A stretch of DNA of 34,462 bases from Acetatifactor sp. (GCA_022511385.1 JAFLRN010000024.1:1-34462), one strand, 5' to 3'. Shown: positions 1-8,365, counted from the stretch's first letter. Notes: generated from the sequence alone by a model not told the origin. Numbers and translations: made by a program.

Positions 1-1596
1 GAAGCCCGTGCGGCATTGGAGTCCGGTGTCAATCAGCTTGCGGACACCGTGAGTGTAACCCTTGGACCTAAGGGAAGAAATGTGGTGTTGGATAAATCTT
101 TCGGCTCTCCCCTGATCACCAACGATGGCGTGACTATCGCTAAGGAGATCGAGCTTGAAGATGCGTTCGAAAATATGGGGGCACAGTTGGTAAAAGAGGT
201 TGCCACCAAGACAAATGACGTGGCAGGTGACGGTACCACGACAGCAACCGTTCTGGCACAGGCCATGATCAATTCCGGTATGAAGAATCTGGCGGCAGGC
301 GCCAACCCCATCATCCTGAGAAAGGGTATGAAGAAGGCTACCGACTGCGCTGTAGAGGCGATCGCAGAGATGAGTCAGAAAGTGAACGGAAAGAATCATA
401 TCGCAAGAGTGGCCGCCATCTCCGCAGGAGACGAAGAAGTAGGCCAGATGGTTGCCGACGCGATGGAGAAAGTCAGCGGAGACGGCGTGATCACCATCGA
501 GGAGTCCAAGACCATGCAGACCGAGCTGGATCTGGTGGAAGGTATGCAGTTTGACAGAGGCTACATCTCCGCTTACATGGCAACCGACATGGACAAGATG
601 GAGGCAACCCTTGAGAATCCTTATATTCTCATTACAGATAAGAAGATTTCCAGCATTCAGGAGATCCTGCCCCTGCTGGAGCAGGTGGTACAGTCCGGTG
701 CAAAGCTTCTGATCATTGCTGAGGACGTGGAGGGCGAGGCTCTGACCACCCTGATCGTCAACAAGCTGCGCGGCACCTTTAATGTAGTGGCAGTGAAGGC
801 TCCCGGCTACGGCGACAGAAGAAAGGATATGCTGCAGGATATCGCAATCCTTACCGGCGGCACCGTGATCAGCTCCGAGCTGGGCTATGAGCTGAAGGAC
901 ACCGACTTAAGTCTCCTTGGCCATGCGAAGTCCGTTAAGGTTCAGAAGGAGAACACCGTCATCGTGGATGGCGAGGGCGACAAGGCTGAGATTCAGTCCC
1001 GTATTGCACAGATCAAGAAGCAGATCGAGGAGACCACCTCTGATTTCGACAGAGAGAAGCTGCAGGAGAGACTGGCAAAGCTGGCAGGCGGCGTGGCAGT
1101 GATCCGCGTTGGCGCAGCAACCGAGACCGAGATGAAGGAGGCAAAGCTCCGCATGGAGGACGCTCTGGCAGCAACCCGTGCAGCCGTGGAGGAAGGAATC
1201 ATTTGCGGCGGCGGTTCTGCATATATCCACGCTTCAAAGAAGGTTGCAAAGCTGGCTGAGACTCTGGAGGGCGATGAGAAGACCGGTGCACAGCTGGTTC
1301 TGAAGGCACTGGAGGCTCCCCTGTTCCACATCGCTGCAAACGCAGGTCTGGAGGGCAGCGTCATCATCAATAAGGTGAATGAGTCCGAGGTCGGTGTAGG
1401 CTTTGATGTTCTGAAAGAAGAATATGTAAACATGGTAGAGGCAGGCATTTTGGATCCCGCAAAGGTAACAAGAAGCGCCCTGCAGAACGCAACCAGCGTA
1501 GCAAGCACATTACTGACCACCGAGAGTGTTGTGGCAAATATTAAAGAAGAAACTCCCGCAATGCCCGGCGGAGCCGGAATGGGTGGGATGATGTAA
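1..1596 (+). CDS. groEL: Chaperonin GroEL (60 kDa), 5'-truncated by window edge
   Basis: Large subunit of the GroEL/GroES folding chaperonin, an ATP-driven cytoplasmic double ring. The reading frame is open from base 1 (E-A-R-A-A-L-E-S), which corresponds to about residue 10 of family members, so only the first nine or so residues and the start codon lie outside the window. Visible hallmarks are [12 protein letters not shown] and the ATP-site motif [12 protein letters not shown] in the equatorial domain, an apical domain in the middle, and the flexible C-terminal tail ending GGAGMGGMM. About 531 residues are present, as expected for a complete family protein of about 541. groES would be expected just upstream but cannot be seen. 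It is followed by a structured intergenic element and a strong terminator. Identification is certain. Confidence 0.98.
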   Translation, partial: EARAALESGVNQLADTVSVTLGPKGRNVVLDKSFGSPLITNDGVTIAKEIELEDAFENMGAQLVKEVATKTNDVAGDGTTTATVLAQAMINSGMKNLAAGANPIILRKGMKKATDCAVEAIAEMSQKVNGKNHIARVAAISAGDEEVGQMVADAMEKVSGDGVITIEESKTMQTELDLVEGMQFDRGYISAYMATDMDKMEATLENPYILITDKKISSIQEILPLLEQVVQSGAKLLIIAEDVEGEALTTLIVNKLRGTFNVVAVKAPGYGDRRKDMLQDIAILTGGTVISSELGYELKDTDLSLLGHAKSVKVQKENTVIVDGEGDKAEIQSRIAQIKKQIEETTSDFDREKLQERLAKLAGGVAVIRVGAATETEMKEAKLRMEDALAATRAAVEEGIICGGGSAYIHASKKVAKLAETLEGDEKTGAQLVLKALEAPLFHIAANAGLEGSVIINKVNESEVGVGFDVLKEEYVNMVEAGILDPAKVTRSALQNATSVASTLLTTESVVANIKEETPAMPGGAGMGGMM

Positions 1597-1603
1597 TCCA
1601 CCA

Positions 1604-1733
1604 GTTCAGCCAGACGAGTTGAGCAGCGGAAAATCGTGCCTGCACGAATTTTCCGTTGATTAACTTGTCTGAGGGAGCGCCGGAGGTGCGGCTTTGCGAA
1701 TGGCGCGGCTGAACGTCACTCGCAAGGCAACCC
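1604..1733 (+). ncRNA. Structured intergenic element, copy A (three-way-junction-like RNA)
   Basis: The arms GTTCAGCC (1604-1611) and GGCTGAAC (1707-1714) close a domain holding two further stems. One pairs 1611-1622 with 1660-1671 (12 bp including two G-U) and is capped by a hairpin at 1627-1655. The other pairs GCGCC (1677-1681) with GGCGC (1702-1706). The apical sequence GGCTTTGCGAATGG and a downstream GGCAACCC (1726-1733) recur at 28961-29032. It lies downstream of groEL on the same strand, so it is probably transcribed as groEL 3' UTR, but a separate small RNA is possible. I do not recognise a named RNA family. Pairing is seen directly; function is unknown. Confidence 0.6.
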
Positions 1734-1748
1734 TACAAACACTATACA

Positions 1749-1812
1749 GCAAGCCGTGGCCTCGCGACCTCGCAACCCTGCGACCAACGCAAGACCACGG
1801 CCTTCTTTTTGC
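1749..1812 (+). terminator. Rho-independent terminator after groEL
   Basis: GCCGTGG pairs with CCACGGC across a roughly 40-nt interior that has additional CTCGCG/CGCAAG-type complementarity, followed by a CTTTTT run at 1804-1810. It ends the groEL transcript after copy A of the structured element. Confidence 0.75.
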
Positions 1813-1814
1813 CC

Positions 1815-1843
1815 TTGACAGGGTATCAAAACCTCTGTATTGT
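1815..1843 (+). promoter_or_regulatory. Promoter for the DUF3006-like small gene
   Basis: The -35 is TTGACA (1815-1820), followed by a 17-nt spacer and a -10-like TATTGT (1838-1843). It lies just after the groEL terminator and about 60 nt before the next ATG, so it probably drives the small gene at 1901. The -10 matches only 4 of 6 consensus bases. Confidence 0.55.
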
Positions 1844-1900
1844 AATTACATACATTGTAAATACTTACCTCCCCAAAACCTCCTCGGAAAGGACCACCCT

Positions 1901-2095
1901 ATGAACAAATTTGAATACATTATCGAAGAAATCGACGGCGACTACGCCCATCTGCGCCGCACCGATACAGAGGCATTAGAAACCGGCGCAGACCAGGAAC
2001 ACAAACTGGTAGCCAGAGCCCTCCTGCCTCCGGAAATTGCAGAGGGAACAAGACTCCTCTACGAATGGATGCAGTACTCCATTCTGGAGTCCTAA
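1901..2095 (+). CDS. Small DUF3006-like protein (64 aa)
   Basis: A 64-residue acidic protein starting MNKFEYIIEEIDGDYAHLRR and containing VARALLPPEIAEGTRLLYEW. The pattern 'hydrophobic-IDGDYA-hydrophobic', a short variable part and then 'LLP.E..EG' resembles DUF3006-family proteins of Firmicutes, which have no assigned function and form a small beta-rich domain. The start at 1901 is preferred because AAAGGA sits 8-10 nt upstream and the family begins at about this point; the frame is open further upstream to 1694 but that part crosses the groEL terminator. There is no signal peptide or membrane segment. It appears to be monocistronic with its own promoter at 1815. Family assignment is by pattern, not by search. 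Confidence 0.65.
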   Translation: MNKFEYIIEEIDGDYAHLRRTDTEALETGADQEHKLVARALLPPEIAEGTRLLYEWMQYSILES

Positions 2096-2154
2096 CCTTT
2101 TAAACTCGCTGCAAGGAGAACTGCAGTTACATAAATATCACACAGATAAACATG

Positions 2155-2385
2155 TATGTTGAATTACAATATAAATAACATATGTCACAATACATAAATA
2201 TATGTATACATACAAAAAATGCGTTCTACAATACATGTAACATATGTTACAATATAAATAACGTATGTCGCGCTACAAAAAAATTATGCCATAATACAAA
2301 AAACGCATGTCACTATAAAAACAACATGTGTTATAATACGAACAACATATGCCACAGTACAAACAAAAAGCATAAAAAAGGAGGC
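2155..2385 (+). repeat. Degenerate 21-bp tandem repeat array upstream of the fucosidase gene
   Basis: About ten imperfect copies of a 21-bp unit, roughly AACATATGTCACAATACAAAA, begin near 2155, 2177, 2197, 2218, 2239, 2260, 2282, 2302, 2323, 2344 and 2365 (the last one partial). The array is strongly A+T-rich, unlike both flanking genes, and runs directly into the AAAGGAGG ribosome binding site of the GH29 gene. One copy junction holds the 16-bp perfect palindrome TGTAACATATGTTACA (2235-2250). Because 21 is a multiple of 3, one frame stays open through the array and shows a Cys every seven residues. The array could be a cooperative operator, a bent-DNA element or an unstructured leader; the sequence does not decide. 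Confidence 0.75.
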
Positions 2386-2389
2386 GTAC

Positions 2390-3874
2390 ATGAATCCAAA
2401 CAAAGAGCAGGAACTGTTACAGACCATAGACCAAGTCATCGCCGAAGGCCCCTACAAGCCTGAGTGGGACTCCCTGATGAAAGCCCCGGTACCGGACTGG
2501 TTCCGTCACAATAGACTTGGCATCTTCATCCACTGGGGTATTTACAGTGTCCCCGCAAACTCCAACGAGTGGTACTCCCGAAACATGTACATAAAGGGCA
2601 CATCTGCCTACGAGCACCATATCAAGACCTACGGCCCCCACAAGGACTTCGGCTACAAGGACTTCATCCCCATGTTCAAGGCGGAAAAGTTTGATCCCAA
2701 GGAGTGGATATCGCTGTTCCGGCAGGCTGGCGCAGGCTATGTTTTTCCCGTGGCGGAGCACCACGACGGCTTCCAAATGTACAAGAGTGAGCTCTCCGAC
2801 TGGAATGCGGTCCAGATGGGACCGAAGCGTGATGTGCTGGGCGAGCTGGCAAGGGAAGCAGAAGCCGCAGGAATAAACTTCTGTACCTCCAGCCACCGTG
2901 CGGAGCATTGGTTCTTCATGAGCCATGGAAAAGAGTTCGACAGTGACATAAAGGAACCCATGCAGAAGGGTGATTTCTACTGGCCCGCTATGCCGGAGCC
3001 CGACACATATGATCTGTTCAGCAAGCCATATCCCACAGAGGAGTACTTAAACGACTGGTTGGCCAGGACGGCTGAGATCATCCTGAACTACCGGCCCAAG
3101 CTTTTGTACTTCGACTGGTGGCTCCATCATCAGGCCTTCAAATCTTATATAAAACGGCTGGCTGCCTTCTATTATAATTGCGGAAAGAAGTGGGGAGAGG
3201 ACGTGCTGATCTGCTACAAGCACGAAGCCATGATGTTCGGAAGCGGCATTGTTGAGGTGGAACGGGGCAGCTTTGCTGATCCCAAGCCCTATCCCTGGCA
3301 GACCGACACCGCAGTGGCGAGAAATTCCTGGTGCTATACCGATACTCTGGACTATAAGAGCAGTCAGGAGGTCATTGTTACACTCATTGACGTAGTCAGC
3401 AAGAACGGCAACCTGCTTCTGAATGTCGGCCCCAAAGCTGATGGCAGCATTCCGGATGGCGACAGGCAGATCCTGGAGGACCTTGGCGCATGGATGAAGG
3501 TCAACGGGGAGGCTGTCCAGGGGGCTAAGTGCTGGCGCAGAGCCCAGGAGGGTCCCTCAAAGAGTGCAGAGGGCCAGTTCCAGGACCAACAGGCGGCAGA
3601 ATTTACCAGCCAGGACTATCGTTTTACAGTCAACCATGGTGCTATCTATGCCATCGCTTTAAAATGCCCAGAGGATGGGAAATTTTTGGTGAAGGCTCTG
3701 GGAGACAGCTCGGATCCCAACCAGCCCAATTTCCAAGGCATTATCCAGAAGGTGGAGGTGCTGGGCTTCCCAGGCGCAGTGCAGGAGTGGCATAAGGACG
3801 GAGAAGGGCTTCATGTGAGTGCTTCTGGGATACGGACGGATTTTCCTGTCACGCTGAAGGTTACAATAGAGTAG
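2390..3874 (+). CDS. Alpha-L-fucosidase, GH29 family (cytoplasmic)
   Basis: Retaining glycosidase predicted to release terminal L-fucose from oligosaccharides. The 494 residues start MNPNKEQELL after AAAGGAGG with a 5-nt spacing. GH29 hallmarks are RLGIFIHWG (residues 42-50), AEHHDGF (122-128) and KLLYFDWW (237-244), where Asp242 is the expected nucleophile. A C-terminal beta-sandwich-like region follows from about residue 370. It has no signal peptide or lipobox, so it acts inside the cell on imported oligosaccharides. It precedes a GH31 alpha-xylosidase but is separated from it by a strong terminator, so it is its own transcription unit. The 21-bp repeat array lies immediately upstream. Whether the natural substrate is xyloglucan or host glycans is not decided by the sequence; the neighbours favour a plant hemicellulose. 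Confidence 0.93.
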   Translation: MNPNKEQELLQTIDQVIAEGPYKPEWDSLMKAPVPDWFRHNRLGIFIHWGIYSVPANSNEWYSRNMYIKGTSAYEHHIKTYGPHKDFGYKDFIPMFKAEKFDPKEWISLFRQAGAGYVFPVAEHHDGFQMYKSELSDWNAVQMGPKRDVLGELAREAEAAGINFCTSSHRAEHWFFMSHGKEFDSDIKEPMQKGDFYWPAMPEPDTYDLFSKPYPTEEYLNDWLARTAEIILNYRPKLLYFDWWLHHQAFKSYIKRLAAFYYNCGKKWGEDVLICYKHEAMMFGSGIVEVERGSFADPKPYPWQTDTAVARNSWCYTDTLDYKSSQEVIVTLIDVVSKNGNLLLNVGPKADGSIPDGDRQILEDLGAWMKVNGEAVQGAKCWRRAQEGPSKSAEGQFQDQQAAEFTSQDYRFTVNHGAIYAIALKCPEDGKFLVKALGDSSDPNQPNFQGIIQKVEVLGFPGAVQEWHKDGEGLHVSASGIRTDFPVTLKVTIE

Positions 3875-3912
3875 TGTGAGAACCGGATCATTTCATGGTC
3901 CGTTCAGATTGA

Positions 3913-3957
3913 AGACAAAGTCCGAGGCATCCGCCTCGGACTTTGTCTATAGACTTT
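3913..3957 (+). terminator. Rho-independent terminator after the fucosidase gene
   Basis: A perfect 16-bp stem (AGACAAAGTCCGAGGC, 3913-3928, with its complement 3933-3948) with a 4-nt loop ATCC, followed by a T run at 3953-3957. It separates the GH29 and GH31 genes. Confidence 0.93.
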
Positions 3958-3980
3958 TTATACAATTTGAAAGTGAAAGG

Positions 3981-4030
3981 TAGTTTCTTGGACAGAATTA
4001 GTGTATAATGTTCGCAAAAGCGCTTCAGCG
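3981..4030 (+). promoter_or_regulatory. Promoter -10 and cre-like palindrome for the GH31 gene
   Basis: TATAAT is at 4004-4009; the -35 at the proper distance (near 3981, TAGTTT) is poor. Immediately downstream, 4013-4030 reads CGCAAAAGCGCTTCAGCG with the 8-bp palindrome AAGCGCTT at its centre. This matches the core of catabolite-responsive elements bound by CcpA in Firmicutes but departs from consensus at the outer bases. An operator just downstream of the -10 would repress. Both the promoter and the operator call are tentative. Confidence 0.4.
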
Positions 4031-4125
4031 CGCTGACCATAACTTGCAGTAACCAATAACATAGCACAAAATGACGCTATACAAACACTTTGCAGGGTAC
4101 TCCTGCGGAACAGGAGAATCATTGT

Positions 4126-6465
4126 ATGAAATTCAGCAACGGATGTTGGCTGCAAAAGGAAGGCCATGAATGTTTTTCTCCAGCGGAGGTCTATTTTTCC
4201 CAAATAGAGGAAAACACGGTAACAATCTGTGCCCCCACCCAGAATATCCAAGGCCGGGGTGACACCCTGGGGGGAGTGAACCTGACCATTAAAGTATCCG
4301 CTCCCTACCCCGAGGTGCTGCAGATTCAGGTCTATCATCACATGGGCCTGAAAGAGAGGGCACCCAAATTCGAATTAGCAGAAGCCGCTGTGGGCAACCT
4401 GAAGGCAGAAGACACAGAGGAGGCAGTGATCGTGTACTCCGGCAGTCTGCGTTTTGAAATGTCGAAGGTAAGCGGTGCCATTGTTTTTTATCGGGGAGAT
4501 GAAAAAATAACAGGAAGCAGCGGCAGGGACTTAGCCTACATGAAGACAAACTGGAAGGGACTGGCCTACGACAAGGGACCTGAGGACGCATATATGAGAG
4601 CGCAGCTGTCCCTGTCCGTGGGAGAACTGATTTACGGCCTGGGCGAGCGGTTCACCCCTTTTGTGAAAAACGGACAGAGTGTGGATATCTGGAATGAGGA
4701 CGGAGGCACCTCCACAGAGCAGTCCTACAAAAACATTCCCTTCTATCTTTCCAACAGGGGCTACGGTGTGTTTGTGAACCATCCCGAGAAGGTCTCCTTT
4801 GAGGTGGCAACGGAAGCTGTGACCAAGGTGGAGTTCTCCGTGCCCGGTGAGTGCCTGGACTACTTCCTGATCAACGGACCTACCATGAAGGAGGTTCTCA
4901 TGCGCTACACCGACATCACGGGTAAGCCCTCCCTGCCCGCCCCCTGGACCTTCGGTCTGTGGCTGTCCACCTCCTTTACCACCAATTATGACGAGGCCAC
5001 GGTAACAGGCTTTGTGGACGGCATGCTGGAGAGGGGTATTCCTCTTAAGGTGTTCCATTTTGACTCCTTCTGGATGAAGGAGTTCAACTGGTGTGACCTG
5101 ACCTGGGATTCCAGAGTGTTCCCGGATCCGGAGGGAATGCTAAAGAGACTTAAGGAGAAAGGAATCAAGATCTGTGTCTGGATCAACAGTTATGTGGGTC
5201 AGGAATCCTCCATGTTTGAGGAGGGCGTAAAGGGCGGTTACTTCATCAAGCGTCCAAACGGCGATGTATGGCAGTGGGATATGTGGCAGCCGGGCCTTGC
5301 TATTGTGGACTTTACCAATCCTGAAGCCTGTAAGTGGTATACCGGGAAGCTGGAGGCTTTGATGGATATGGGTGTGGACTGCTTCAAGACCGACTTCGGC
5401 GAGCGCATCCCCACCGACTGTGTGTACTATGACGGCTCCGACCCCATGAAGATGCACAACTATTATACCTATCTGTACAACAAGGTGGTATTTGACCTGA
5501 TCAAGAGAAAGAAGGGCGAGAAGGAAGCCATTCTCTTTGCACGTTCTGCAACTGCCGGTGGACAGAAGTTCCCTGTCCACTGGGGCGGCGACTGCTGGTC
5601 CGACTATGAGTCCATGGAAGAGAGCCTGCGGGGCGGCCTGTCCCTCACCAGCTCCGGCTTCGGCTTCTGGAGCCATGACATTGGAGGATTTGAGAGCACC
5701 TCCACCCCCGATGTGTACAAGAGGTGGTGCGCCTTTGGACTGCTGTCTACCCATTCCAGGCTCCATGGTTCCACCTCCTATAGGGTACCGTGGGCATATG
5801 ACGAGGAGGCTGTGGATGTGGTACGGTATTTCACAAGGCTGAAGGCTTCCTTAATGCCGTATCTGTATCGGAACGCAGTAGAGACTTCCCGGACCGGCGT
5901 GCCCATGATGCGGAGCATGGTGTTGGAGTTTAACGGCGACCGCAGCTGTGACTACCTGGCGCAACAGTATATGCTGGGGGATTCCCTGCTGGTGGCGCCC
6001 ATCTTCAACGACCAATCCATAGCGGAATATTATCTGCCCCAGGGGACCTGGACATCCCTGCTCACCGGTGAGGTGAAGGAGGGCGGAAAATGGTATCGGG
6101 AGAAGCATGATTATCTGAGCATTCCCCTTTATGTGAGAGAGGGCAGTATCGTGGCCATGGGAGCCTGTGACAACAACGCGGTCTATGACTATGCGGAAGG
6201 TGCAGCGCTGAGGGTATATGCCCTGAAGCCCGGAAGGACGGCGGAGACGGTCATTTTCAGCGGAGACGCTGTGGAGGAATTGACCGCATCCATTACAAAC
6301 GAGAGCGGCACTTATCGCATCCATGTGAAGAGCGCAAAAGCGTACAGCGTGCGTCTGGAGAACGCCGGGAAACCTGTGTCTGTGGAGGGCGTATCCTTCG
6401 AGATGGACGGTGAGACGGTAGTGCTTAAGGCCGATGGAAACAGTGATATTGTTGTAGTATACTAG
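4126..6465 (+). CDS. yicI: Alpha-xylosidase, GH31 family (YicI-like)
   Basis: Retaining alpha-xylosidase that removes non-reducing alpha-1,6-xylose, such as from isoprimeverose or xyloglucan oligosaccharides. It has 779 residues, close to the 772 of E. coli YicI, and starts MKFSNGCWL like YicI. The ATG at 4126 has AGGAGA 8 nt upstream; the frame continues 12 codons further upstream from a TTG without a better site. It has an N-terminal beta-sandwich, then a (beta/alpha)8 barrel with KTDFGERIP, where Asp423 is the nucleophile, and FPVHWGGD, where Asp489 is the acid/base. The spacing of 66 residues equals that in YicI. There is no signal peptide. It is followed by 274 bp containing a palindromic element before the acetylesterase gene. 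Confidence 0.95.
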   Translation: MKFSNGCWLQKEGHECFSPAEVYFSQIEENTVTICAPTQNIQGRGDTLGGVNLTIKVSAPYPEVLQIQVYHHMGLKERAPKFELAEAAVGNLKAEDTEEAVIVYSGSLRFEMSKVSGAIVFYRGDEKITGSSGRDLAYMKTNWKGLAYDKGPEDAYMRAQLSLSVGELIYGLGERFTPFVKNGQSVDIWNEDGGTSTEQSYKNIPFYLSNRGYGVFVNHPEKVSFEVATEAVTKVEFSVPGECLDYFLINGPTMKEVLMRYTDITGKPSLPAPWTFGLWLSTSFTTNYDEATVTGFVDGMLERGIPLKVFHFDSFWMKEFNWCDLTWDSRVFPDPEGMLKRLKEKGIKICVWINSYVGQESSMFEEGVKGGYFIKRPNGDVWQWDMWQPGLAIVDFTNPEACKWYTGKLEALMDMGVDCFKTDFGERIPTDCVYYDGSDPMKMHNYYTYLYNKVVFDLIKRKKGEKEAILFARSATAGGQKFPVHWGGDCWSDYESMEESLRGGLSLTSSGFGFWSHDIGGFESTSTPDVYKRWCAFGLLSTHSRLHGSTSYRVPWAYDEEAVDVVRYFTRLKASLMPYLYRNAVETSRTGVPMMRSMVLEFNGDRSCDYLAQQYMLGDSLLVAPIFNDQSIAEYYLPQGTWTSLLTGEVKEGGKWYREKHDYLSIPLYVREGSIVAMGACDNNAVYDYAEGAALRVYALKPGRTAETVIFSGDAVEELTASITNESGTYRIHVKSAKAYSVRLENAGKPVSVEGVSFEMDGETVVLKADGNSDIVVVY

Positions 6466-6545
6466 TTATCAGGCAGAGGCTTATTCCCGCAAGCAATGAG
6501 TCAAGTATGGGCGCTTGCGCACATATTTGGCGAATGCCGCGAGGG

Positions 6546-6612
6546 TCAAATACCCCGTAGCAAGTTGACGGAGTATCAAGCTTGATACGCAGCAGAGCTG
6601 CGGGGTATTTGA
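6546..6612. repeat. 67-bp palindromic intergenic element
   Basis: Perfect 12-bp arms TCAAATACCCCG (6546-6557) and CGGGGTATTTGA (6601-6612) enclose a second perfect 16-bp palindrome, GTATCAAGCTTGATAC (6573-6588), and a small CAGC/GCTG hairpin (6590-6600). The nested layout fits an intergenic repeat or MITE-like element, or a bidirectional structured RNA. It has no T run of the usual terminator kind. The rest of 6466-6739 shows no clear promoter. Confidence 0.6.
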
Positions 6613-6739
6613 TTATGTGAATGTATCCTGCGGCTAGAGAGGGGCTGTGTTTCAGAGGCAAAGTTTCAAGAGGCAGGTGCGAAAGAGAATGTTTGCGGAA
6701 GGTATTGTCTGGGACATAGAAAGAAAATAGGAGGATACT

Positions 6740-8365
6740 ATGGCAGATTTAAAACTGGCAGCAGTGTTTAGTGACAACTGCGTGCTGCAGAGGGGTAAGA
6801 ATATAGCGCTGTTCGGCACAGGTAAGGAGGGATCGACCGTAGAGGCCATGCTCTCCGGCAAAGTGCTGGGAAGCCTGGAGGAACAGACTGTTAAGGGTCG
6901 CGGCATAGTAAAGGACGGCAGGTTCGAATTCCTGCTGCCGCCCCTGCGGGAAGGATTGGAACACAAGCTGACGGTGACGGACGGCAGTGAGACGATCACT
7001 TTGGAAAACATAGCCATTGGCGAGGTGTGGCTGGCGGGCGGCCAGTCCAACATGGAGCTGGAGCTGCAAAACTGTGCGGAGAAGGACGCTTTGAACCGGC
7101 CTGCGGACCATATGCTCCGTTTTTATTACACCCAGAAGAGAGCCTTTATTGATGAGGAGTTCCTTCGGGCGGAGGAGAATACGGGCTGGGAGTGCTTTGG
7201 AGGACAGGGAACAAAGGCCTGGTCTGCGGTAGGATATTTTTTCGGGGAGAAGCTGAAAAGTAAGCTCCAGGTACCGGTGGGCATCATTGGCTGTAACTGG
7301 GGAGGCACTTCTGCGTCTGCATGGATGCCTTGTGATGCCATGGCGGAGGACAAGGACCTTCAGACTTATCTGGATATTTATGAAGAGGCAGTGAAGGGAA
7401 AAACCAGGGAGCAGCAGATCAGAGAGTACGAGGAGTATTCCGTATATCAGGCGGAGTTTGACAGAAAGGCTGCGGCGCTCTATCAGGAAAGACCGAATAT
7501 TGAGTGGGATGAGGTGCAAAGCATTGTGGGCGAAAGCCGTTATCCCGGCCCCATGGGATGCATCAATCCCTATCGGCCCGGCGGACTGTATGAGTGTATG
7601 CTGAAGCGTGTTATGCCCTATACATTGAAAGGCTTTCTCTATTATCAGGGGGAGAGCGACGACCATCTGCCCCATCTGTATCACAAGCTGTTTTCCCGGA
7701 TGATCAGACAGTGGCGGGAGGACTGGAAGGATGACGAGCTGCCATTCCTGTTCGTTCAGCTTCCCATGCACCGCTATAAGCAGGATCCCGACTTTAAGCA
7801 CTGGTGCCTGATCAGGGAGGCTCAGGACAGGGTGTACAGGACTGTGCGGAACACGGGCATGGCCTGCGCCATTGACCAGGGCGAGTTTAATGAGATCCAT
7901 CCCAAGAGAAAGAGCGTGGTGGGGGAGAGGCTTTATCTCCAGGCGCTGGAGGTGGCCTATGGAATGGAGGATCCGAATGCAAGGGCTCCCCGGTTTACCT
8001 GGGCGGAGGTTGGAGAAGGAGAGCTAATCCTTCACATTGCCAATGTGAAAGGCGGCTTTTTGGCAAGCCCGGATATTCCGGAATCAGAATGGCCGGTGGG
8101 AACCAACGATGTGCTCTTTGAGGTAGCGGGCGCAGACAGCGTGTATGTTCCTGTGGACCAGTGGCTTGGGCAGGAGACCCCGGAGGGGACGATTTTGCGA
8201 CTTCGCAGCGCCAAGGTGCCAGAGCCTGTTTTTGCACGTTATCTCTGGACCAATTACAGCAGTGGAAGCCTGTTGTATGGAAAAAACTGGCTTCCCTTGG
8301 CGCCCTTCCGTACCAGCAGGAAAGATGGGTTTACACCTGGAAGCTCCGGGAATGAAATGGAGTGA
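6740..8365 (+). CDS. SGNH-type carbohydrate acetylesterase (sialate O-acetylesterase-like)
   Basis: Predicted serine esterase of the SASA/sialate O-acetylesterase group (related to CE20) that removes O-acetyl groups from sugars. It has 541 residues; the ATG at 6740 follows AGGAGG by 6 nt. Block I is AGGQSNME (residues 99-106), making Ser103 the expected nucleophile. Further blocks are GCNWGGTSASAW and YYQGESD, and the C-terminal block is NEIHPKRK, where His387 is the expected base. The acidic residue before the His is Glu, where Asp (DIHP) is usual. There is no signal peptide, so it is cytoplasmic. Lying between alpha-xylosidase and GH43 genes, it more likely deacetylates xyloglucan or xylan oligosaccharides than sialic acid. 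It is 77 bp upstream of the GH43 gene and probably cotranscribed with it. Confidence 0.85.
   Translation: MADLKLAAVFSDNCVLQRGKNIALFGTGKEGSTVEAMLSGKVLGSLEEQTVKGRGIVKDGRFEFLLPPLREGLEHKLTVTDGSETITLENIAIGEVWLAGGQSNMELELQNCAEKDALNRPADHMLRFYYTQKRAFIDEEFLRAEENTGWECFGGQGTKAWSAVGYFFGEKLKSKLQVPVGIIGCNWGGTSASAWMPCDAMAEDKDLQTYLDIYEEAVKGKTREQQIREYEEYSVYQAEFDRKAAALYQERPNIEWDEVQSIVGESRYPGPMGCINPYRPGGLYECMLKRVMPYTLKGFLYYQGESDDHLPHLYHKLFSRMIRQWREDWKDDELPFLFVQLPMHRYKQDPDFKHWCLIREAQDRVYRTVRNTGMACAIDQGEFNEIHPKRKSVVGERLYLQALEVAYGMEDPNARAPRFTWAEVGEGELILHIANVKGGFLASPDIPESEWPVGTNDVLFEVAGADSVYVPVDQWLGQETPEGTILRLRSAKVPEPVFARYLWTNYSSGSLLYGKNWLPLAPFRTSRKDGFTPGSSGNEME

Noticed and set aside
993..1601. 202-codon open frame on the - strand opposite groEL
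   Set aside because: It is complementary to well-conserved groEL codons, has no ribosome site and no recognisable domain; a shadow frame.
1694..1900. N-terminal extension of the DUF3006-like gene
   Set aside because: The extension is read from the structured element, the groEL terminator and the promoter; the ATG at 1901 has a ribosome site and matches family length.
2155..2385. CRISPR array
   Set aside because: The 21-bp repeats are degenerate and contiguous, with no unique spacers and no cas genes nearby.
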